32,886 bases of DNA from Deltaproteobacteria bacterium (GCA_030262715.1 JAJSZR010000011.1:1-32886); one strand, 5' to 3'; shown: positions 24,174-30,890, counted from the first letter of the stretch. Program-made: numbers and translations. The notes: generated from the letters alone by a model not told the origin.

Positions 24174-25424
24174 GTGCAAGCAAAGTTGAACGAAAAAGAT
24201 CTTTTCCAAATGGCCTTGGGAATTTCAGAGCCTTGGCAGGTTGTGAAAATCGAATTTAATGCCGAAAGTCACCGACTTGACCTTTATCTAGACTTTCCTG
24301 AAGGAAGCAATTTTCCATGCCCGGTATGCGGAAAATCGTGCTTGGCCTACGATACTGATGAGAGGTCCTGGCGCCACCTGAACTTCTTTGAGCATCTCAC
24401 TTATCTGCATGCGAGACTGCCCCGAGTGAAGTGCGATGAGCACGGAGTGAAGACAGTTGGAGCCCCATGGGCACGACCTGGTGCAGGCTTTACCTTACTT
24501 TTTGAGGCGCTCATAATGACATTCGCAAAAAATGGCATGACACCCAAAGCGATCAGCCGACTCGTAGGAGAGCACGATACCAGAATATGGCGGGTGCTTG
24601 AACATTATGTGGAGGCCAGTCGTGCCAAGGAAGATTTTTCTCCCGTATCCATGGTCGGCGTGGACGAGACATCAAGGGCCAAAGGGCATACTTATGTGAC
24701 TCTGTTTGCTGACATGGAGAAACATAAGGTCATCTTTACCACCGAAGGCAAGGACCACACTACCATTGAGAACTTCAGGCAAGACCTTGAGGAACATGGC
24801 GGTGATGCCTTGAAGATAACCGACTTCTCAATAGACATGTCCAAGGCCTTTATAAAAGGCATAGGTGAGAAATTTGAGAACGCTGCAATAACCTTTGATA
24901 AATTTCATGTGATCAAGATCATCAATGATGCTGTGGACAAAGTGAGGCGTGCCGAGCAGAAGCTGTGCCCCGAACTGAAAAGGACCCGCTATGTCTGGTT
25001 GAAAAACGAAGAGAACCACACCGACAGTCAACGTGAGATTTACGAGGAGCTAAAGGATTCGACCCTAAAGACTGCCAGGGCATGCCGTATCAAGGACATG
25101 CTGCAAAAGCTCTATGAGCGGCCCGCTGAGGATGCGCCTGCTCATTTAAAACGCTGGTACTTCTGGGCAACGCATAGTCGTCTCACTCCTATCATCAAAG
25201 CCGCCAAAACCATTAAGGTACACTGGGACGGAGTGATGAGATGGTTCGAGTCTGGCCTTAATAACGGGTTTATGGAAGGAATCAACAGTTTGGTTCAGGC
25301 GGCCAAAGCCAGGGCCAGAGGGTATCGTTCAACCAAAAAGATGAAGGTGATGATCTATCTCATTGCCGGTAAACTGAATTTCGATCTGCCGAGGGTAATG
25401 CCCTATGCTACCCACACTAAATAG
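24174..25424 (+). CDS. ISL3-family transposase
   Basis: A 416-residue transposase that cuts and joins the element's ends with a DDE active site. The N-terminal zinc-finger-like part has CPVCGKSC and a later Cys (LPRVKCDEHG), followed by a helix-turn-helix in PKAISRLVGEHDTRIWRVLE. The catalytic core shows MVGVDETSRAKGHTYVT (first Asp), KITDFSIDMSKAFIKGI (second Asp), FHVIKIINDAVDKVRR and FMEGINSLVQAAKARARGYR (Glu). The GTG at 24174 starts the frame; the TTG at 24186 (LNEKDLFQMALG) is nearer the usual ISL3 N-terminus and has GAGAGG upstream. The frame is intact and closes inside the right inverted repeat, so the element could be active. Confidence 0.92.
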   Translation: MQAKLNEKDLFQMALGISEPWQVVKIEFNAESHRLDLYLDFPEGSNFPCPVCGKSCLAYDTDERSWRHLNFFEHLTYLHARLPRVKCDEHGVKTVGAPWARPGAGFTLLFEALIMTFAKNGMTPKAISRLVGEHDTRIWRVLEHYVEASRAKEDFSPVSMVGVDETSRAKGHTYVTLFADMEKHKVIFTTEGKDHTTIENFRQDLEEHGGDALKITDFSIDMSKAFIKGIGEKFENAAITFDKFHVIKIINDAVDKVRRAEQKLCPELKRTRYVWLKNEENHTDSQREIYEELKDSTLKTARACRIKDMLQKLYERPAEDAPAHLKRWYFWATHSRLTPIIKAAKTIKVHWDGVMRWFESGLNNGFMEGINSLVQAAKARARGYRSTKKMKVMIYLIAGKLNFDLPRVMPYATHTK

Positions 25425-25433
25425 CGAAGAGCC
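25409..25433 (-). repeat. right terminal inverted repeat of the ISL3 element
   Basis: It is the complement of 23930-23954 with one mismatch. The transposase stop codon (25422-25424) lies inside it. Confidence 0.9.
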
Positions 25434-25787
25434 AAAAATAACAAATAGGTAATGCACTCATATAGGAAGACTCTTCTCGTTCGATTTTGACTGCGCACAC
25501 CTTGCCCAACAGCTATACATTGGTATGAATCCCAAAACGTGTTGCTCTGATCGGCTTTTCCTTTGACTTTTTTCATCTCGGTCTTCATAGATAGTAATAT
25601 TTCAGAGGAAATCGGGGAAATCTTCGGTTCTTGTGCTCATAGCCTGCCGAATAAGCAATCCTCTTTTTTTGGAGATGGACACGAATATGCAGAAACTGAA
25701 TATTGGAGTATAAAAAGTTCTAGATATCTCCGTATTCGAGATTCTGGTATACTGGAATATCCAGCACTCTAGCTACTCTACTGTTAT
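25434..25787. repeat. dispersed repeat module, copy A (upstream of DUF2281/MazF)
   Basis: About 354 bp present again at 27934-28200 (left part) and 31326-31546 (right part). Copy A is the longest. It begins with AAAAATAACAAATAGG at the IS end and closes with CTACTGTTAT, after which copies A and C have unrelated sequence. Near its right end is TACTGGAATATCCAGCA (25750-25766), a near-perfect 7-3-7 palindrome that is perfect in copy C, probably a promoter-associated operator or hairpin. The frame reading NTFWDSYQCIAVGQG on the minus strand does not look conserved as protein. Confidence 0.85.
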
Positions 25788-25834
25788 ACGCCTGAAAAAT
25801 AAACACATGCTGCAAGCATGAATGGAGGGTTAAT

Positions 25835-26047
25835 ATGAGTCTGACAGATAAAATTATTGAAAATGTCAGGTCATTGCCCGAGTCAAAACAGATAGAAATT
25901 CTTGATTTTGTGGAATACTTACGGGCAAAAATAGAAAAAGAAGAAAGAAAAGAATGGACGGGCCTTTCCCTTACGTCAGCAATGAGGGGAATGGAAGAGG
26001 AAGAGTTAACGTATTCCATGAATGACCTAAAGGAAACTTATTCATGA
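25835..26047 (+). CDS. antitoxin, DUF2281 family
   Basis: A 70-residue acidic protein with the DUF2281 pattern: a helix TDKIIENVRSLPESKQIEIL, then DFVEYLRAKIEKEE and an Asp/Glu-rich tail. Family members are found as antitoxins paired with PIN or MazF toxins. GGAGGG lies six bases before the ATG at 25835. The TGA overlaps the ATG of the next gene (ATGA at 26044-26047), the standard toxin-antitoxin coupling. It probably binds the MazF-like partner with its C-terminal tail and may regulate the operon. The promoter is presumably in repeat module A directly upstream. Confidence 0.82.
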   Translation: MSLTDKIIENVRSLPESKQIEILDFVEYLRAKIEKEERKEWTGLSLTSAMRGMEEEELTYSMNDLKETYS

Positions 26048-26391
26048 TTTTTGAAGGACAAATTATTCTATTTAGGTTTCCACAAACAGATCAAACGGAA
26101 GGGAAACTTCGTCCCGCCCTTGTTTTGCGTAGATTGCCCGGAAAATTTGATGATTGGCTTATTTGTATGATCTCTTCTCAGCTTCATCAGCAACTACCTG
26201 AATTGGACGAAGTAATTACTTCTGAGAACTCCGACTTCCTGGAATCCGGGTTGAAACTAGCGAGTGTCATCCGAGTCAGCAGGCTTGCAGTTGTAAGTAG
26301 CGAGATTATTCTTGGAAAATTGGGCCGGATAGATCAGAAGCGACTCATCAGGATCAAGGAAAATATAATAAAATGGATTAAAGGCGCATAA
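26044..26391 (+). CDS. MazF/PemK-like toxin
   Basis: A 115-residue protein of the MazF/PemK endoribonuclease family, which cleaves mRNA when free of its antitoxin. The SH3-like barrel is visible as GQIILFRFPQTDQTEGKLRPALVLRR with the substrate-binding K-x-RPAL segment, then LICMISSQLHQQLPELDEVI and SVIRVSRLAVVSSEIILGKLG, ending in a helix IRIKENIIKWIKG. The start ATG is inside the antitoxin stop (ATGA). The arrangement, antitoxin first with four-base overlap, is typical type II. The sequence looks complete. Confidence 0.85.
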   Translation: MIFEGQIILFRFPQTDQTEGKLRPALVLRRLPGKFDDWLICMISSQLHQQLPELDEVITSENSDFLESGLKLASVIRVSRLAVVSSEIILGKLGRIDQKRLIRIKENIIKWIKGA

Positions 26392-26423
26392 TCGGGTAGC
26401 CAAGGGTAGCCCCCCTTCATCAC

Positions 26424-26450
26424 ACCGTATGCGGGTCCGCACGGTACGGT
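26424..26450 (+). ncRNA. group II intron fragment (hairpin)
   Basis: ACCGTATGCGG-gt-CCGCA-cgg-TACGGT forms a stem of two parts with a three-base bulge. Its wording is the well-known hairpin of bacterial group II introns (CCGTATGCGG...CGCAC..TACGGTTC) that lies close to the maturase gene. No maturase frame, domain V or other intron part is present here, so this is only a relic. The surrounding 26392-26570 has nothing else. Confidence 0.55.
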
Positions 26451-26570
26451 TCATAAAGCCTATCGGACCGTAGCCGGATAATGAATGTTTATACACAGTT
26501 CCTTAATAGAAATTAGCCCTTACTCCTTCAGCCACTGATTCGTAATGCCGGACTGTGTTGCCAGGGAATT

Positions 26571-26807
26571 TAGGGGACATCCTATGTTTCCCCTGTCAAG
26601 CTAAATAATTTCTTTTTAAAAACAGCTAGTTGAACATTTGTGTGGCTAATAGACACAGGTTCCCTGTTGGGCCTGTAACAGCTCTTGCAACCTGCCCGCA
26701 ACGCTCTCGCTTGCGAGGCGGGCGGGAAGGTCCGGCGGAACTCTCACCAATAGCGAACCTTGAATCTGATCGATCAGTATCCGGCGTGCTCTGTTTCAAG
26801 CCGCCTA
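26571..26807. repeat. dispersed repeat R, copy 1
   Basis: The repeat begins with TAGGGGACATCC, contains the hairpin GGGGACATCCTATGTTTCCCC and later AAAACAGCTAGTTGAA, and ends GTTTCAAGCCGCCTA. Copies are at 29868-30070 and, in part, at 30793-30889. This copy holds a GC-rich insert of about 36 bp (26690-26729) that is itself palindromic (CCTGCCCGC against GGCGGGCGG) and absent from copy 2. A further CCCGCC/GGCGGG hairpin follows at 26838-26857. The GGGGAC hairpin is the kind of REP element mobilised by REP-associated transposases, one of which has a remnant at 27714. Confidence 0.8.
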
Positions 26808-26915
26808 TCATCCCTTATCCAGATTCCAGAATTCAGTCCCGCCAGAAGGACGGCGGGCAGGGGCCGGCTTGGTCAGGCTGGACAATGTTTTCTGACCCAA
26901 AAGTAATTGATATTG

Positions 26916-26939
26916 GTAACATAGATGTTACTATATAAT
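26916..26939 (+). promoter_or_regulatory. operator palindrome and -10 box of the HigBA-like locus
   Basis: GTAACAT-ag-ATGTTAC (26916-26931) is a perfect 7-2-7 palindrome and a TATAAT (26934-26939) follows at once. TTGGTA (26913-26918) may be the -35, though the spacing is only 15 bp. An antitoxin with a helix-turn-helix binding such a palindrome would give autoregulation, as usual for this family. The start codon GTG at 26941 follows the -10 box by only one base. Confidence 0.5.
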
Positions 26940-26940
26940 T

Positions 26941-27606
26941 GTGGGAATTATTGTTCGTGAATATCTCGACGAGGAAGGGCGGTCCCCCTACGCACAATGG
27001 TTCACTGGCCTGAATGCTGTTGCGGCGGCGAAGGTGACCACAGCGGTGTATCGCCTGGAGCAGGGCAATTTCTCGAACGTCAAGGGAATCGGGGAGGGAG
27101 TCTTTGAGTACCGGGTTGATTTCGGCCCGGGGTATCGAATCTATTTCGGAAAAGACGGAGACAGGATTGTCATTTTAGTTGGCGGTGGGACGAAGAAACG
27201 GCAAAGCCATGACATCAGGGCGGTAAAGAGATGCTGGCTAAGCCTACAAGGCCAGAAGGAAACAGTGAGGTATATGGGTATGGCTGTTACGAAAGATTTT
27301 CGGGAGACTATAAAGGCGAGGGCAGAGACTGATCCGGAGTTCCGGCGGGCGCTTTTGATCGAAGCGGTCCACGCCTTTCTCACCAGAGACGTCGAAGTGG
27401 GGAAGTCGATCCTCCGGGACTACATCAACGCGACGGTGGGCTTTGAAGAGCTTGCCGAGGCCCTGGACAAACAAAGCAAGAGCCTTCACCGGATGCTCGG
27501 ACCAAAGGGTAATCCGAGTTCTAACAATCTTTTTGATATCCTCCAGGTTCTTCAGGAGCGCGAAGGCGTGGAGCTTGAGGTCGTTGTCCGGCAAAAAGCG
27601 GCGTGA
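26941..27606 (+). CDS. fused HigB-like toxin and HigA-like antitoxin (HI1419/HI1420 type)
   Basis: One 221-codon frame carries two proteins that are normally separate. Residues 1-100 are a RelE/HigB-type toxin of the HI1419 (phage Gp49-like) family: VREYLDEEGRSPYAQWFTGL, RLEQGNFSNVKGIGEGV, FEYRVDFGPGYRIYFGKDG and LVGGGTKKRQSHDI. Residues 114-221 are the HI1420-type antitoxin, a Xre-like helix-turn-helix protein: KDFRETIKARAETDPEFRRA, LRDYINATVGFEELAEAL and MLGPKGNPSSNNLFDIL. Frame 2 beside the joint reads YKARRKQ-stop (27245-27268), the ending expected for such toxins, so a one-base gain or loss near 27240 probably removed the toxin's own stop. The fusion may be inactive, self-neutralised, or corrected by frameshifting. 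The GTG start at 26941 is weak and uncertain. Confidence 0.8.
   Translation: MGIIVREYLDEEGRSPYAQWFTGLNAVAAAKVTTAVYRLEQGNFSNVKGIGEGVFEYRVDFGPGYRIYFGKDGDRIVILVGGGTKKRQSHDIRAVKRCWLSLQGQKETVRYMGMAVTKDFRETIKARAETDPEFRRALLIEAVHAFLTRDVEVGKSILRDYINATVGFEELAEALDKQSKSLHRMLGPKGNPSSNNLFDILQVLQEREGVELEVVVRQKAA
27280..27606 (+). CDS. antitoxin of the HI1420 type (possible independent start)
   Basis: Within the fused frame, an ATG at 27280 (MAVTKDFRET) matches the normal start of HI1420-type antitoxins and has GAGG at 27267-27270, nine bases upstream. Separate antitoxin of 108 residues can therefore still be made even if the fused protein is also made. This would fit the usual excess of antitoxin. It is an interpretation of the same reading frame, not an additional gene. 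Confidence 0.6.
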   Translation: MAVTKDFRETIKARAETDPEFRRALLIEAVHAFLTRDVEVGKSILRDYINATVGFEELAEALDKQSKSLHRMLGPKGNPSSNNLFDILQVLQEREGVELEVVVRQKAA

Positions 27607-27713
27607 AGCTCTGGATCCCGAGCCCCCCGCCGTAGGTGTAACAGTGCCAGTGATTCAGGGGACGGGGAATTTAGGAGACGTGACGTTGATTTGCTAATTC
27701 CTATCATGGTGGC

Positions 27714-27872
27714 ATGCCTCGACACAGACGACTCAATATGCCCGGTGCGATTAATCATGTCATCACCAGGGATTTGAATCGCCAAGATATTTTTCTTGAC
27801 GACTGCGACCGGAATGACTTTCTTTGTCGACTTGAAAAGAATCTTTCTTTGACTGGCTGCAGGTGTTGTTGA
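27714..27872 (+). pseudogene. truncated REP-associated tyrosine transposase (TnpA_REP/RAYT)
   Basis: From an ATG at 27714 the frame reads MPRHRRLNMPGAINHVITRD then DIFLDDCDRNDFLCRLEKNL, the unmistakable N-terminus of a RAYT (Y1 transposase) that acts on REP palindromes. It ends at 52 codons in LTGCRCC-stop, immediately before the segment that would carry the HUH (NHFH) motif and the catalytic Tyr, so it cannot be active. A GGGGAC-type REP element lies about 50 bp upstream. The following bases run into repeat module B. Confidence 0.85.
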
Positions 27873-27933
27873 AAAATATCCTCTTCCGTAACGTCTTCGA
27901 TATTCCCGCAGCAGCGTGATGGCAGTTGATAGA

Positions 27934-28200
27934 AAAAATAACAAATAGGTAACGCGCTCATATAGGAAGACTCTTCTCGTTCGATTTTGACTGCACACAC
28001 CTTGCCCAACAGCTATACATTGGTATGAATCCCAAAACGTGTTGCCCTGACCAGCTTTTCCCTTGACTTTTTTCATCCCGGCCTTCATAAATAGTAATAT
28101 TTCAGAGGAAATCGGGGAAATCTTCGGTTCTTGTGCTCATAGCCTGCCGAATAATCAATCCTTTTTTGGGAAGATGGGCACGTATATGCAGAAACTGAAA
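27934..28200. repeat. dispersed repeat module, copy B
   Basis: This copy matches the left three quarters of copy A (25434-25700) closely, starting AAAAATAACAAATAGG, but lacks the right part with the palindrome and the GTTAT end. After the common CAGAAACTGAA it continues with GAGGAAGAGCTAAC, which resembles the end of the DUF2281 gene beside copy A (GAGGAAGAGTTAAC), hinting at an internal deletion of a DUF2281 locus. The remainder to 28302 shows no recognisable gene. Confidence 0.85.
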
Positions 28201-28302
28201 TGAGGAAGAGCTAACATTACCATCCGCTGGCGGCGATTGTGCGATGTGATAAGCAAAAAGCGGAAGATTATTGGCCGTATTTTAGAAAAGATAAAAGGAA
28301 GG

Positions 28303-28629
28303 CTATTCGCCATACATATCAGTTATCAGCTTACGTAATTGAGCGGCTTTAATCTTTGATAATTTATCAATTTTATTTCTTAATCGCAGTTTGCTAATAG
28401 TGCGTATTTGGTCAACTGCTATTTCAGCATTTTTATTCGAGCATTTTATCTGGAGACGGGTTCTCCATTGTGGATGCAGCGTTGAGGTTAAAGGGCATAC
28501 GACAACGGTTTCTAAATATTTATTCATTTCATCTTGGCTAATTATGACAACGGGACGTACTTTTTTAATTTCGCTTCCTATAGTGGGGTTGAGATCAGCG
28601 AAATATATTTCGTATCTTTTAATATCCAA
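28303..28629 (-). CDS. MazF-family toxin
   Basis: A 108-residue MazF/PemK-type endoribonuclease: IKRYEIYFADLNPTIGSEIK, KKVRPVVIISQDEMNKYLET, TVVVCPLTSTLHPQWRTRL, then AVDQIRTISKLRLRNKID and the C-terminal helix ITDMYGE. All usual landmarks (GSE-x-K-x-x-RP, CPLTS, D-Q-IRT) are there. The start is best set at the TTG at 28629, because GGAGG lies nine bases before it and it overlaps the antitoxin stop by 11 bp; a longer frame exists but overlaps the antitoxin too far. It is the second gene of the minus-strand operon. Confidence 0.88.
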   Translation of the reverse strand: MDIKRYEIYFADLNPTIGSEIKKVRPVVIISQDEMNKYLETVVVCPLTSTLHPQWRTRLQIKCSNKNAEIAVDQIRTISKLRLRNKIDKLSKIKAAQLRKLITDMYGE

Positions 28630-28891
28630 AGTCTTTATCCTCCAATCCGTCAAGAAGCGTTGTATCAAAATCGTCCCAATCTTCTTTTTCATCAGCCATG
28701 GCTTTGTATGTATCCTCCCAAGAAAGTTTATTTTCATCTTTCTTCCGAAGAAGCAGTCCCCTATCTGTTTCTTCAAGCAAAAGGGAATTATTAAGGCCAT
28801 ATTTTTGAAGGAGTGCCTTGGGTATGCGAACTCCTTTTGAATTTCCAATAGGGATCAATTTAATATCCCTTGCACGTATCTGCTTTTCCAT
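28619..28891 (-). CDS. antitoxin with SpoVT-AbrB domain (MazE-like)
   Basis: A 90-residue protein with an AbrB/MazE DNA-binding fold at residues 8-50 (IKLIPIGNSKGVRIPKALLQKYGL then LLLEETDRGLLLR) and an acidic C-terminal tail (DEKEDWDDFDTTLLDGLEDKDF) that should wrap around the MazF partner. AAGGAG lies at a good distance before the ATG at 28891. Its stop overlaps the start of the toxin. The promoter with a palindromic operator is immediately upstream. Confidence 0.87.
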   Translation of the reverse strand: MEKQIRARDIKLIPIGNSKGVRIPKALLQKYGLNNSLLLEETDRGLLLRKKDENKLSWEDTYKAMADEKEDWDDFDTTLLDGLEDKDFGY

Positions 28892-28927
28892 GGTTATTGC
28901 TCCTTAAATTATTATTGAACTTATTGC

Positions 28928-28962
28928 GTAATTATTGTAATTACCTTTTGTTTTAAAGTCAA
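28928..28962 (-). promoter_or_regulatory. promoter and operator of the AbrB/MazF operon
   Basis: On the minus strand TTGACT (28957-28962) and TACAAT (28934-28939) are spaced by 17 bp. The -10 box lies inside the perfect 7-3-7 palindrome GTAATTA-ttg-TAATTAC (28928-28944). Binding of the AbrB-type antitoxin here would block the promoter. The remaining gap to 29100 has simple A/T-rich, repetitive words only. Confidence 0.7.
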
Positions 28963-29100
28963 GCGTAAAATCAATGTATTTTGGGGGACTCTTCTGCCAG
29001 TTTGTAAACATGCAACTCGTAAACTCGTTTCATCTCTCCCAAATTTCTACTTTCCAATTTCAAGTTTCAAGCCGTGAACGGCTACGAATTCCATTATAAT

Positions 29101-29199
29101 ATGAAGCGTGTTAAATGGTCCTCAGGTAACCAGTTTTCAACAGAAGTGGTAGAAGATAAAGTTGTTTTAGAGTATAGTTGCAAGAATTGTAATTCATAG
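29101..29199 (+). CDS. short frame with a CxxC end (doubtful)
   Basis: A 32-codon frame from ATG at 29101 ends in EYSCKNCNS before TAG at 29197-29199. The Cys-x-x-Cys suggests half of a zinc ribbon, but no ribosome binding site precedes it and the rest of a ribbon is absent. It may be the end of a lost gene. The flanking 29200-29302 carries only the strong ribosome binding site of the next gene. Confidence 0.2.
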   Translation: MKRVKWSSGNQFSTEVVEDKVVLEYSCKNCNS

Positions 29200-29302
29200 A
29201 GCTCGCCACCAACACTACCTAACTGATTTTATAGATATTTTGCTAAATAACCGGCTGACATGCAACTAATGTTTGCAGGACAGCCCCTAAGGAGGAATCT
29301 TC

Positions 29303-29788
29303 ATGACCAAGAAGCAGTGGGATAGTGCACCTGAGATGCAGATTGATTTAATCAAGATGTATAAGGCAACGATTGAGACCAACAAGGGCATTATTGAATT
29401 GGAGCTCTACCCGCAACACGCACCGAAAACGGTCAACAACTTCGTGTTCCTGGCCCGAGATGGATTCTACGATGGCGTAACGTTCCACCGGGTGATCAGC
29501 GATTTCATGATCCAGGAGGGAGATCCGACAGGTACAGGTCGAGGTGGTCCTGGCTACACGTTTGAAGATGAGCTAGAGGGAAATCCTCTGAAACACGAGA
29601 GGGGAGCGATCTCGATGGCGAATGCCGGCCCGGACACGAACGGGAGCCAGTTCTTCATTACGCATTCACCGCAACCGCACTTGAATGGGAGGCACACAGT
29701 ATTTGGGAAAGTGGAGAAGGGGCTTGAGGTAGTGGATGCAATTCAGAAAGGCGATAAAATGAAAAAGGTGGAGATAAACGAGGGATAG
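29303..29788 (+). CDS. peptidyl-prolyl cis-trans isomerase, cyclophilin type
   Basis: A 161-residue cytoplasmic cyclophilin that speeds proline isomerisation in protein folding. The family landmarks are [22 protein letters not shown] (active-site Arg, Phe, Met and Gln), [20 protein letters not shown] and [15 protein letters not shown]. The first 17 residues before [11 protein letters not shown] are extra; the Met there could be the original start, but TAAGGAGG lies ideally before the ATG at 29303. The gene sits between repeats and toxin-antitoxin genes, with a typical tandem GGTTCA word array behind it (29808-29852). The gene symbol ppiB would be usual, but paralogues cannot be distinguished. 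Confidence 0.92.
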   Translation: MTKKQWDSAPEMQIDLIKMYKATIETNKGIIELELYPQHAPKTVNNFVFLARDGFYDGVTFHRVISDFMIQEGDPTGTGRGGPGYTFEDELEGNPLKHERGAISMANAGPDTNGSQFFITHSPQPHLNGRHTVFGKVEKGLEVVDAIQKGDKMKKVEINEG

Positions 29789-29867
29789 AACGAAGGAAAA
29801 TCGTAACCGTTCAGGGGTTCAGGATTTAAAGGTTCAAAGGTTCAGGATTCACCGAAAATCTGGGATT

Positions 29868-30070
29868 TAGGGGACATCTTATCTTATCCCTGTCAAGCTA
29901 AAAATTTCCTTTTTTAAAACAGCTAGTTGAATATTTGGATGTTTATAAAGCGCAAATTCCCTGTTGGGGCTGTAGCTGCTCCTGCAAAAGGTCTGGCGGA
30001 ACTCTCACCAATAGCGAATCCTGGATCTAATGTTATCTAGTATCCGGCGTGCTTTGTTTCAAGCCGCCTA
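29868..30070. repeat. dispersed repeat R, copy 2
   Basis: The copy of 26571-26807 without the GC-rich insert, from TAGGGGACATC to GTTTCAAGCCGCCTA. The stop of the small basic protein gene at 30068 lies at its edge. The opening palindrome is less perfect here. Confidence 0.8.
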
Positions 30071-30208
30071 ACGTGGATTAGACTGACCAGGATTCTCTTC
30101 GGATTTTATAGTGTTTTTATCCAGTTTGTGTTGTCTTTTTTGATCTTTCTTTTTCTTTCTTGCTAATTCTTTCTGTCGTTTATTAAATTGATAATTTGAT
30201 CTTGCCAA
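30068..30208 (-). CDS. small very basic protein (46 aa)
   Basis: From a TTG at 30208, positioned ideally behind AAGGAGG, the protein reads LARSNYQFNKRQKELARKKK then KDQKRQHKLDK and a polar tail. The pattern (ARSNYQFxKRQKELA plus a lysine-rich stretch) is a small conserved protein seen in many Desulfobacterota and relatives, function unknown; the charge suggests nucleic acid or ribosome association. Upstream extension to 30331 is open but not protein-like. It stands beside the cold-shock gene, with a terminator in between. Confidence 0.72.
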   Translation of the reverse strand: MARSNYQFNKRQKELARKKKKDQKRQHKLDKNTIKSEENPGQSNPR

Positions 30209-30328
30209 TTTGTCACCTCCTTGGCTGTTATTCTTGATAATGGCAAAAAGAAAAGAAGTTTGGACCGGACTTTTTTGCGGTTTAAGATCTGATAATAGCA
30301 AATCGGGCATGCATAAATTCAAACGAAA

Positions 30329-30370
30329 CAAAAGGGCATTTCCTCGATATTAGAAGGAATGCCCTTTTTA
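30329..30370 (-). terminator. rho-independent terminator behind the cold-shock gene
   Basis: AAAAGGGCATTTCCT and AGGAATGCCCTTTTT form a stem of about 14 bp with a 9-base loop and a T tract on both sides. On the minus strand it follows the cold-shock stop (30385) by about 15 bp. Confidence 0.85.
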
Positions 30371-30384
30371 CTCAGAACAGGAAT

Positions 30385-30585
30385 TTAAATCACAGTGACA
30401 TTTACGGCGGCAGGACCTTTTTGTCCTTGCTCTATGTCAAAGGAAACTCGGTCGCCTTCATTGAGGGATTTAAAACCGTCTGCGTTGATTGCTGAATGAT
30501 GAACAAACACATCCGATCCATCTTTCTGCTCAATGAATCCGAACCCTTTTCGGTCATTAAACCATTTAACAGTTCCATTGGTCAT
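30385..30585 (-). CDS. cold-shock domain protein (CspA family)
   Basis: A 66-residue single-domain cold-shock protein that binds single-stranded RNA and DNA and melts secondary structure. The RNP-1 motif KGFGFIEQ and RNP-2 motif DVFVHHSAI are present, with the usual start [17 protein letters not shown] and end [20 protein letters not shown] before the ATG at 30585 is a strong ribosome binding site. The leader upstream can form a hairpin (30674-30696), as in many cold-shock mRNAs. Confidence 0.95.
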   Translation of the reverse strand: MTNGTVKWFNDRKGFGFIEQKDGSDVFVHHSAINADGFKSLNEGDRVSFDIEQGQKGPAAVNVTVI

Positions 30586-30673
30586 GATAACATCCTCCTT
30601 TCTTAAAAATTTTCAACGTCGCAAACTGGAGGATGCCACTTTGACAAATGGATTGTTCCTTCAGAACGAAACT

Positions 30674-30696
30674 GTCCCGCCAATTAAAGACGGGAC
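30674..30696 (-). promoter_or_regulatory. hairpin in the cold-shock gene leader
   Basis: GTCCCG and CGGGAC are separated by 11 bases, about 90 bp upstream of the cold-shock start. It may be a structured leader or an unrelated terminator. No clear promoter hexamers were found. The rest of 30586-30792 has no gene. Confidence 0.35.
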
Positions 30697-30792
30697 TTTA
30701 TTGATTGGACAATGATAACCTTTTTTTGGGTCGAAAGCAAGCTAATGAGGCATTTGCGCTGTCCCGTTTTTTGATCCTCCCATGGAAGGAAA

Positions 30793-30889
30793 TTGGGGAC
30801 ATCCTATATTTCCCCTGTCAAACTAAAAAGTTTCTTTTTTAAAAACAGCTAGTTGAATATTTGGGTGTCTAATAAGCGCAAGTTCCCCG
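30793..30889. repeat. dispersed repeat R, copy 3 (truncated)
   Basis: It matches the first 100 bp of copies 1 and 2 (GGGGACATCC to GCGCAAGTTCCC) and then changes abruptly into the copied end of the HI1420-type antitoxin (30891). The junction shows recombination or insertion between the two. Confidence 0.8.
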
Positions 30890-30890
30890 T

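Larger units (their letters stand above)
23930..25433. mobile_element. complete ISL3-family insertion sequence
   Basis: The element is 1504 bp long with 25-bp terminal inverted repeats (23930-23954 and 25409-25433) differing at one position, and one transposase gene. The left end begins GGTTCTTCGCTATTTAGTGT and the right end is its complement beginning GGCTCTTC. ISL3 elements normally make 8-bp target duplications; the flanks (TTTTTTCT-type on the left, AAAAATAA on the right) are not equal, so the copy may be old or a neighbour rearrangement has removed one flank. The right end abuts directly on a repeat module (25434). Confidence 0.9.

Noticed and set aside
24020-24259. 79-codon frame upstream of the transposase
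   Set aside because: It overlaps the transposase start and the IS leader, is rich in Pro/Arg/Ser and resembles no protein.
23922-25441. Target site duplication of the ISL3 element
   Set aside because: The 8-bp flanks on both sides do not match in either orientation.
25403-25588. Minus-strand frame (KKVKGKA..NTFWDSYQCIAVGQG) shared by module copies A and B
   Set aside because: Differences between the copies change amino acids freely, including Cys/Arg swaps, and copy C lacks this part, so it is unlikely to be a conserved protein.
26630-26938. 102-codon plus-strand frame through repeat R copy 1
   Set aside because: It runs through a non-coding repeat and a palindromic insert; repeat copies 2 and 3 do not keep the frame.
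29798-29860. GGTTCA word array behind the cyclophilin gene as a regulatory repeat
   Set aside because: Only a few imperfect copies; it looks like a simple-sequence intergenic filler, and no function can be supported.
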